Positions 5,025-10,298 of a stretch of DNA of 10,298 nt are shown piece after piece. The number at the start of each line of letters is the position of its first letter. Position 1 is the first letter of the stretch. Origin of the DNA: Hyphomonadaceae bacterium (GTDB taxonomy: Bacteria; Pseudomonadota; Alphaproteobacteria; Caulobacterales; Hyphomonadaceae); the NCBI GenBank assembly GCA_030696545.1, contig JAUYSA010000030.1, positions 1 to 10,298 of the forward strand, given 5' to 3'. Position numbers and translations under genes: made by a program. The notes under the pieces were generated by a model. It was given only the letters and a program-made list of their open reading frames with translations, was not told the origin of the DNA and did not search any database.

Positions 5025-7319
5025 ATGACCATCGACAACAACACGTCCGGACCGGCGCGCACGACCGCGCCATGGGCGCTTGCGGTGTTTGCCGTGCTGT
5101 TCGCGCTGTTTTTCTTCCGCGACGCTCCGCTTGCGCTCGACCCAGCACGCACGACAAACGCACCCGACCAGTTCGACACCACGCGTGCGCTCGACCGGCT
5201 TGCCCGCGTTCTGGATGGCACGCCGCACGCTGTCGATTCTGATGCGCTGGACCAAACGCGATCGCGGCTGCTGCGCGAGATCGCTTCGCTCGGATACCAG
5301 CCGCAGGTTATCGCACAGAACGCCTGCCGTGGTTCGATCTCGGGATCGTCTGTACGCTGCGCCTTCGTGCAGAATGTTTTCTTCACTGCAGGCTCGGGTG
5401 ACGGCCCCGCCCTCGTGCTCACGGCGCACTATGACAGTGTCGAAGCAAGCCCAGGCTTTGGCGACGATGGCATTGGCGTCGCGGTGTGGCTGGAAGTGGC
5501 GCTGCACCTGAAGCAGAACCCGCCCACGCGGCCCGTCCTCTTCCTGCTGACCGATGGCGAGGAAGCCGCTCTGCTCGGCGCTCAGGCCTTCGTGGACTCA
5601 AAAGCGAAATACGGCGTCGAAGTCGGCCGCATCATCAACCTTGAAGCGCGCGGCGTGCGCGGCCCGGCGATGATGTTCGAAACCGGCCACCCGAATGCCG
5701 GCATCGTCGGCGACTGGTCGAAGAGCGGCGCGCGTCCCGTCGCCAACTCGATGATGACAGCGGTTTACGAGCTTCTGCCCAACTCGACCGACCTCACCGT
5801 CCACCTCAACGACAAGTCCACCGGCATCAACATCGCCATCGCCGACGGCCTCGATTTCTATCACACAAATCACGATGATCTCGCCCACCTCAACCGCGAC
5901 AGCGTGCAACACATGGGCGACCAGGCGCTCGGCGCCACGCGCGCCTTCCTCGCGGGCGACTGGAGCGGCGACAAGAATGGCGGCGAGATCGCTTATACCG
6001 ACATCGGCGCGCGCTTGTTCGTGTCGCTGCCGCAAGTGTTCTCGCTCGTCCTGCTCGGCCTGTGTTTCGGCGTCGCCGCGATGTTGCTCGTGCGCCCCAC
6101 CCGCGCTGGTGGCTGGCAGAAGCTCGACTGGCGCGCTCTCGCGCTGCCGCCTGCGCTCTACATTGTGGCGGGGTTGCTTGCGTACCTCGCACAGCAGGCC
6201 ATTGGATTGATCCGGCCTGAGCCGACCTACTGGACCGCCTATCCGCAGGCGCTCAACATGACGATCTTCGCGGGGACCACGCTTGTCGGCGCGCTTGGAC
6301 TCTCCTTCCTCGCGCCGAACTCAAAGCGCGAGATGCTGTTCGCATCGGGCTGGTTCTGGTTTCTCATCATCGGCCTCGGCCTCTCGATTGCCGTGCCCGG
6401 CTTCTCGATCCTGTTCCTGATCCCCGGCATCGTGTTCGTGCTGGCGGGGGGCGCAGCGTGGCTGTTTCCCCGCTATCAGCTGATCGCTTACGGCATCGCC
6501 AGCGCGGCCCTCGCCCTGATCTTCTTCCCGGTGCTCCACTTGCTCGATGTGATGATGGGCATGGGAATGGCGGCTTTGTTCGGCGTGGTCGAAGCGATGG
6601 TATTGGCGCCCATGCTCGCCCTGGTCGGCGGCCTGCGCGGCGGCAAAACAGTTGTGCTTGGCGTGCTGGGCGTGGCGCTCGTTGCGGGTCTTGCGGCGAC
6701 CACGATCGTGCCTGCCTACAGCGCGGACCGTCCGCTGGCGCTGAACTTCAGCGCACAATACGACATGGACAACAGCCGAGCGGCGCTGTTCGCGGGCGCG
6801 CGTCCGGGCGCATTGCCGAAAGCGATCCGCGACCAGCTCGCCGTGGGCGAAATCCCCTCGCCCATCGGCAGCCCGCCGAACCTCGCCGCAAAGACGCTTC
6901 AGTTCGCGCCAAGGCCCTTGGCGATGGCGACACTGATCGGAGACACGGCCAACGCCGATGGAAGTCGCGCAATCCGCCTGCAGCTATCCGCACCGGCCAC
7001 GCGCATAGCACGCCTGCGCATTCCGGCCGCTGCGCACCCGACCAGCTTCACCTATGGCGACCGCACAACGGCGCTGCGCGAACCCCAGCAGGGCTATTAC
7101 GTGATCGAAATCCTCGGCCGCGCCGCCGACGGCGCCGTACTGGACTTCACGCTCAAGCCCCCAGCCAATGCGCCAGCCGAAAAACCAGACTGGCTTGTTC
7201 AGGGCGTGTGGACCGAACTGCCGCCCGAGGCTCGCACGATCGCAGACATGCGGCCGGACAGCGCGGTTCGCATCCAGATGGGCGACACGACCATCACGAC
7301 CAAGAAGCAGCAGTTCTAG
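5025..7319 (+). CDS. Membrane-anchored M28-family zinc metallopeptidase (ERMP1/Fxna-like)
   Basis: A 764-residue protein with three parts. An N-terminal membrane anchor (17-31) precedes a periplasmic M28 aminopeptidase domain (about 50-312), then about eight membrane segments (331-355, 374-397, 411-430, 440-480, 486-508, 511-536, 542-562), then a C-terminal soluble domain (563-764). Di-zinc site residues are in order: AHYDS (His135, Asp137), GFGDDG (bridging Asp at 147/148), TDGEE (base Glu179, ligand Glu180), NLEARG (Glu207) and FYHTNHDD (His280). The layout of protease plus multi-pass membrane region matches eukaryotic ERMP1/Fxna and yeast Pff1 relatives and their bacterial homologues, which suggests peptide trimming at the periplasmic face. 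Cys101 and Cys112 may form a disulfide. GGAG lies upstream of ATG 5025 at a workable spacing. It follows the CLC gene closely and its stop overlaps that of the convergent SnoaL-like gene. Family is secure; substrate unknown. Confidence 0.92.
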   Translation: MTIDNNTSGPARTTAPWALAVFAVLFALFFFRDAPLALDPARTTNAPDQFDTTRALDRLARVLDGTPHAVDSDALDQTRSRLLREIASLGYQPQVIAQNACRGSISGSSVRCAFVQNVFFTAGSGDGPALVLTAHYDSVEASPGFGDDGIGVAVWLEVALHLKQNPPTRPVLFLLTDGEEAALLGAQAFVDSKAKYGVEVGRIINLEARGVRGPAMMFETGHPNAGIVGDWSKSGARPVANSMMTAVYELLPNSTDLTVHLNDKSTGINIAIADGLDFYHTNHDDLAHLNRDSVQHMGDQALGATRAFLAGDWSGDKNGGEIAYTDIGARLFVSLPQVFSLVLLGLCFGVAAMLLVRPTRAGGWQKLDWRALALPPALYIVAGLLAYLAQQAIGLIRPEPTYWTAYPQALNMTIFAGTTLVGALGLSFLAPNSKREMLFASGWFWFLIIGLGLSIAVPGFSILFLIPGIVFVLAGGAAWLFPRYQLIAYGIASAALALIFFPVLHLLDVMMGMGMAALFGVVEAMVLAPMLALVGGLRGGKTVVLGVLGVALVAGLAATTIVPAYSADRPLALNFSAQYDMDNSRAALFAGARPGALPKAIRDQLAVGEIPSPIGSPPNLAAKTLQFAPRPLAMATLIGDTANADGSRAIRLQLSAPATRIARLRIPAAAHPTSFTYGDRTTALREPQQGYYVIEILGRAADGAVLDFTLKPPANAPAEKPDWLVQGVWTELPPEARTIADMRPDSAVRIQMGDTTITTKKQQF

Positions 7320-7723
7320 GCGACGGTTCCGGCTGCGCGCGCGACGTGAAGCGTGTCGGCGTATTGCTGGAATCGCGCCGCCTTGCCGTTCACGATGCGC
7401 CAGACATGGACGATCTGCGGATTGTGGGGTTTGCCCGTCACCTTGTGCGTGCCGCTGTAGCGCCCGAGCATCACGACCGTGTCGCCCGCATCGAGGATTT
7501 CTTCGGGCACAACCTGGAAGCCTTCCCAATCCGCCAGCACGCGACCGAACACGCCTTCGAGCACGGCCTGCGGACCGACATAGGGGTTGCGATCGGCGTA
7601 GGGAAAGTTCTCGGCCTCGTTCCAGACGATATCCGGGCTCATCGCTCCGAGTACCGCGGGCACGTTGCCCGTGCCAAACGCCTCGTAGATACCTTTGACG
7701 ACGGCCACGTTTTCTGCGGACAT
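7316..7723 (-). CDS. SnoaL/NTF2-like fold protein (ketosteroid isomerase-related)
   Basis: A 135-residue single-domain protein of the NTF2-like superfamily, SnoaL-like group. The typical layout is visible: an N-terminal helix NVAVVKGIYEAFGTGN (5-20), VPAVLGAMSPDIVWNEAENF (21-40), the helix GPQAVLEGVFGRVLADWEGF (50-69), then the strands ILDAGDTVVMLGRYSGTH (76-93) and IVHVWRIVNGKAARFQQYAD (104-123). This cone-shaped fold hosts small-molecule isomerases, hydrolases and plain binding proteins; members cannot be assigned a substrate from sequence alone. There is no signal peptide, so it is cytoplasmic. The start at 7723 has GAGGG 7 bases upstream; the frame runs open as far as 8203 but those codons cross the intergenic spacer and the start of tex. 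Its TAG overlaps the M28 stop within CTAG. It stands alone on its strand and I see no partner. Confidence 0.9.
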   Translation of the reverse strand: MSAENVAVVKGIYEAFGTGNVPAVLGAMSPDIVWNEAENFPYADRNPYVGPQAVLEGVFGRVLADWEGFQVVPEEILDAGDTVVMLGRYSGTHKVTGKPHNPQIVHVWRIVNGKAARFQQYADTLHVARAAGTVA

Positions 7724-7768
7724 GTGAATTCCCTCGCGATTTTTCGGGACGCTAACATGAGCCGACCG

Positions 7769-7785
7769 TCGAAGGACGAGGGCGT
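7769..7785. repeat. Decayed fragment of the intergenic palindromic repeat
   Basis: Seventeen bases (TCGAAGGACGAGGGCGT) are identical to 2691-2707, inside the right outer arm of the composite inverted repeat. The match stops at both ends and no partner arm is present, so this looks like the remnant of a second copy in the SnoaL-tex spacer. Confidence 0.6.
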
Positions 7786-7894
7786 AGTCACAAACGCCGG
7801 CCAAACCTGTGAGAAAGCGCGCTCCATAACCACTCGCTAACCATTGCCGCGCCACACCGTGACACGCGCAGCGGCTGCCCATAGCTTGCCGCCC

Positions 7895-7925
7895 GCACTG
7901 ACCCAAAAAGCACTGACCCGAAAAA
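7895..7925. repeat. Tandem direct repeat in the tex leader
   Basis: GCACTGACCCAAAAA (7895-7909) is followed directly by GCACTGACCCGAAAAA (7910-7925): two adjacent copies differing by one extra G. It ends 20 bases before the tex start codon. It may be a local duplication, or paired binding sites for a regulator or ribosomal leader element. Confidence 0.7.
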
Positions 7926-7945
7926 CTGCGAGATGAGGTTCTGAT

Positions 7946-10276
7946 ATGTCCGGCAAAGATCCACGCACCATCGCCGAAATCGCCCGCATCATCGCAAGGG
8001 AATTGGGGGTCGGCGAAGGCCAGGTGGCCGCCACCATCCAGCTGATCGACGAAGGCGCCTCGATCCCCTTCATCGCGCGCTACCGTAAGGAACGCACAGG
8101 CGGGCTCGACGACACACAGCTGCGTACGCTGGCCGAGCGCCTTGAATACCTCATCATTCTCGCTGATCGCCGCGAAGTGGTGCTCCGCTCCATCACCGAG
8201 CAAGGCAAGATGACGCCGGAACTCGAAAAACAGATCCGCGCGGCCACTACGAAAGTCGAACTGGAAGACCTCTATGCTCCCTATCGCCCAAAGCGCCGCA
8301 CCAAGGCGTCGATCGCGAAAGAGGCGGGCCTTGAACCGCTGGCCGATCGCCTGCTCGCAAACCCCTCGCTCGACCCTGTTGCCGAAGCGCTGAAGTATCT
8401 CGCCGCCGACAAGGGCGTGGAAAGCTCCGAAGCCGCCCTCGAAGGCGCGCGCAGCATCCTGATCGAGCGCATGGCGGAGACGCCGGCCATCGTCGGGGCC
8501 ATTCGCGAGAAAGTGTGGAGCGGCGGCAAGCTGACCTCCGGCCTCGTGAAGGGCAAGGAAGCCGAAGGCGCCAAATTCTCGGACTACTTCGAATTCGACG
8601 AACCGATCGCCAACATGCCGTCACACCGCGCCCTCGCCCTGCTGCGCGGCGAGAAGGAAGGCATCCTCAAGATCGACCTCGATCTGCCGCACGACGAGAA
8701 GGCGCGCCACCCGGCTGTCACCTCGATCATGACCGCGTTCAACATCTCCGACAAAGGCCGCCCGTCCGATCAGTGGCTCGCCGAAACGGCGCGCCAGGCC
8801 TGGAAGACGCGCCTCTCCGGCTCGACGCACAACGATCTCATCGATCGCGTGAAAGAGCGTTCGGATAACGAAGCCATCCGCGTCTTCTCGCGCAACATGC
8901 ATGACTTGCTGCTCGCCGCGCCTGCCGGCCCGAAAGTCGTCATGGGCGTCGACCCCGGCATCCGCACCGGCTGCAAAGTCGCCGTCGTGGACGCCACCGG
9001 CAAGCTGCTCGAGACGACCACGATCTATCCGCACGAACCAAGGAAAGACTGGAACGGCTCGCTCGCGACCCTCGCCGTCCTCGCCAAGAAGCACGGCGTC
9101 GAGCTCGTCTCCGTCGGCAACGGCACGGCCAGCCGCGAAACGGACAAGCTCGTCGCTGAACTCTCCTCCAAGATGCCGGACCTGAAGCTAACGCGTGTGA
9201 TGGTCTCGGAAGCGGGCGCTTCTGTCTATTCGGCGTCCGAACTCGCTGCGAAGGAATTCCCGGATCTCGACGTGTCGATCCGCGGCGCAGTCTCGATCGC
9301 CCGCCGCCTGCAGGATCCGCTGGCCGAGCTCGTGAAGATCGAGCCGAAAGCCATTGGCGTCGGCCAGTACCAGCACGACGTTGACCAGAACGCCCTCGCC
9401 CGCTCGCTCGATGCGGTCGTCGAAACCTGCGTCAACGCTGTCGGCGTTGACGTAAACACCGCATCCGCCCCCCTGCTCGCCCGCGTGTCGGGCCTCAACA
9501 GCGCAGTCGCCGCCAATATCGTCACCTATCGCGACGAGAACGGCCCGTTCAAGGCGCGCACAGGCCTCAAGAAAGTCCCGCGCATGGGGCCGAAAGCCTA
9601 TGAACAGGCGGCAGGCTTCTTGCGCATCATGGACGGCAAGAATCCGCTCGACGCATCCGCCGTCCACCCGGAAGCCTACCCGGTGGCCGAGCGCATCGCC
9701 GAAAAATCCGGGCGTCCTCTGAAAAGCATCATCGGCGACAAGGCTTTCCTCTCGACGCTGAACCCGAAGGACTTTGCTGACGAAACCTTCGGCGTGCCGA
9801 CCGTCACCGACATCATCTCCGAACTCGTGAAGCCCGGCCGCGACCCGCGCCCGGAATTCAAGACCGCGACATTCGCCGATGGCGTCGAGAAAATCTCCGA
9901 CCTGAAAGTCGGCATGAAGCTCGAAGGCACCGTGACGAACGTCACCGCCTTCGGCTGCTTCGTCGATATCGGCGTCCACCAGGATGGCCTCGTCCACATC
10001 TCGGAAATGTCCGACACTTTCGTGAAGGACCCGAGTGACGTCGTGAAAGCCGGCCAAGTCGTCAGCGTCCGCGTGAAGGAGGTCGACACCGACCGCAAGC
10101 GCATCGCTCTTTCCATGAAGCGCGAAGTCAGCGGCACTCAGGGCGCACACGCAAAGCCCGAACCGAAGCAGCAAGGCAAGGCTCCGCAAGGCAAGCCTGT
10201 CATGTCGGCGGCCCCGGCGAAGTCGGATGACTCCAGCAACCCGTTCGCGGCGCTGAAAAATCTGAAGCTGAACTAA
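7946..10276 (+). CDS. tex: Tex, S1-domain RNA-binding transcription accessory protein
   Basis: A 776-residue protein that matches the length and order of Tex (E. coli YhgF is 773). The N-terminal helical region (1-325) carries the family-typical DEGASIPFIARYRKERTGGL (35-54) and LEDLYAPYRPKRRTK (106-120). The YqgF/RNase H-like domain follows (about 330-450, GVDPGIRTGCKVAVVD at 334-349), then tandem helix-hairpin-helix segments (about 500-560, VNTASAPLLARVSGL and RTGLKKVPRMGPKAYEQAAG), then an S1 RNA-binding domain (653-725, GTVTNVTAFGCFVDIGVHQD and GLVHISEMSD). A low-complexity Lys/Gln/Pro tail (735-760) ends in NPFAALKNLKLN. Tex binds nucleic acid and affects transcription and stress fitness; its exact role is still debated. 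The start at 7946 has GAGG about 8 bases upstream. Codons are mostly C-ending. The gene stands alone here, divergent from the SnoaL-like gene, and looks intact. Confidence 0.98.
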   Translation: MSGKDPRTIAEIARIIARELGVGEGQVAATIQLIDEGASIPFIARYRKERTGGLDDTQLRTLAERLEYLIILADRREVVLRSITEQGKMTPELEKQIRAATTKVELEDLYAPYRPKRRTKASIAKEAGLEPLADRLLANPSLDPVAEALKYLAADKGVESSEAALEGARSILIERMAETPAIVGAIREKVWSGGKLTSGLVKGKEAEGAKFSDYFEFDEPIANMPSHRALALLRGEKEGILKIDLDLPHDEKARHPAVTSIMTAFNISDKGRPSDQWLAETARQAWKTRLSGSTHNDLIDRVKERSDNEAIRVFSRNMHDLLLAAPAGPKVVMGVDPGIRTGCKVAVVDATGKLLETTTIYPHEPRKDWNGSLATLAVLAKKHGVELVSVGNGTASRETDKLVAELSSKMPDLKLTRVMVSEAGASVYSASELAAKEFPDLDVSIRGAVSIARRLQDPLAELVKIEPKAIGVGQYQHDVDQNALARSLDAVVETCVNAVGVDVNTASAPLLARVSGLNSAVAANIVTYRDENGPFKARTGLKKVPRMGPKAYEQAAGFLRIMDGKNPLDASAVHPEAYPVAERIAEKSGRPLKSIIGDKAFLSTLNPKDFADETFGVPTVTDIISELVKPGRDPRPEFKTATFADGVEKISDLKVGMKLEGTVTNVTAFGCFVDIGVHQDGLVHISEMSDTFVKDPSDVVKAGQVVSVRVKEVDTDRKRIALSMKREVSGTQGAHAKPEPKQQGKAPQGKPVMSAAPAKSDDSSNPFAALKNLKLN

Positions 10277-10298
10277 CGAGCATACGCCACCGGCCCAT

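Larger units (their letters stand above)
7724..7945. promoter_or_regulatory. Divergent intergenic region between SnoaL-like gene and tex
   Basis: This 222-base spacer should hold promoters for both genes. It contains the repeat fragment at 7769-7785 and the tandem duplication at 7895-7925. The A-rich GACCCAAAAA/GACCCGAAAAA blocks lie 21-50 bases before the tex start, where an mRNA leader or core promoter would be. No textbook -35/-10 pair is evident on either strand. Confidence 0.35.

Noticed and set aside
3902..5422. Open frame of 506 codons on the minus strand over the CLC gene
   Set aside because: Its product is an Arg/His/Gln low-complexity string with no domain, caused by the G-rich codon use of the CLC gene on the other strand.
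6458..7840. Plus-strand frame of 460 codons across the M28 gene end and SnoaL-like gene
   Set aside because: It is out of frame with the M28 protein and antisense to the SnoaL-like protein, both recognisable families; the product is Arg-rich and unrecognisable.
7724..8203. N-terminal extension of the SnoaL-like gene
   Set aside because: The NTF2-like fold begins right after the start at 7723, which has its own GAGGG site; the extra codons run antisense through the intergenic repeats and the start of tex.
9188..10189. Open frame of 333 codons antisense to tex
   Set aside because: It is mirrored by the well-supported Tex coding sequence and its composition (Asp/Val/Arg-rich) reflects the complement of C-ending codons; no domain is visible.
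1..10298. A dedicated defence, secretion or biosynthetic gene system
   Set aside because: The genes belong to unrelated families with mixed orientation, and no nuclease, helicase, toxin-antitoxin pair, synthase or integrase motif was seen.

Overview
The window looks like ordinary chromosomal DNA from a high-GC Gram-negative bacterium, most likely an alphaproteobacterium of the Caulobacterales/Hyphomonadales type. That placement is an inference. It rests on strongly GC-biased third codon positions, on Tat and lipoprotein export signals that imply an outer membrane, and on a palindromic intergenic repeat (core CCCTCATCCTGAGGG plus TCGTCCTTCGAGACG) of a kind I recall as common in alphaproteobacteria. 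I see no phage, integrase, transposase, tRNA, rRNA or CRISPR signal.

Left part (1-3442). An exported M20-family metallopeptidase runs off the left edge on the minus strand. Upstream of it, same strand, is a small winged-helix protein (654-1151). Divergent from that is a 65-residue zinc-ribbon protein with an excellent Shine-Dalgarno sequence (1298-1495). The zinc-ribbon gene converges with a minus-strand Tat-exported, probably lipidated YWTD-repeat beta-propeller (1492-2472); the two stop codons share one CTAG. A 271-base spacer then holds a composite inverted repeat of about 170 bases, followed by a minus-strand lipoprotein of unknown function (2744-3442).

Middle part (3443-7723). A divergent intergenic region leads into a plus-strand CLC-family membrane protein (3629-4978). 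It keeps the external gating glutamate but appears to lack nearly every other residue used for chloride and proton handling. A large membrane-anchored M28 metallopeptidase follows 46 bases later (5025-7319) and may be cotranscribed. It converges with a minus-strand SnoaL/NTF2-like protein (7316-7723), again through a shared CTAG double stop.

Right part (7724-10298). A 222-base divergent spacer carries a decayed fragment of the same repeat and a 15-16 base tandem duplication. It precedes the full-length gene for the Tex RNA-binding protein (7946-10276).

The genes do not form one recognisable pathway. The common theme is the cell envelope: two exported or membrane peptidases, two lipoproteins and a CLC-like membrane protein, beside housekeeping tex. 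I found no convincing new multi-gene system. The best leads are the motif-stripped CLC protein, the composite inverted repeat, and the orphan zinc-ribbon gene opposite the winged-helix gene.
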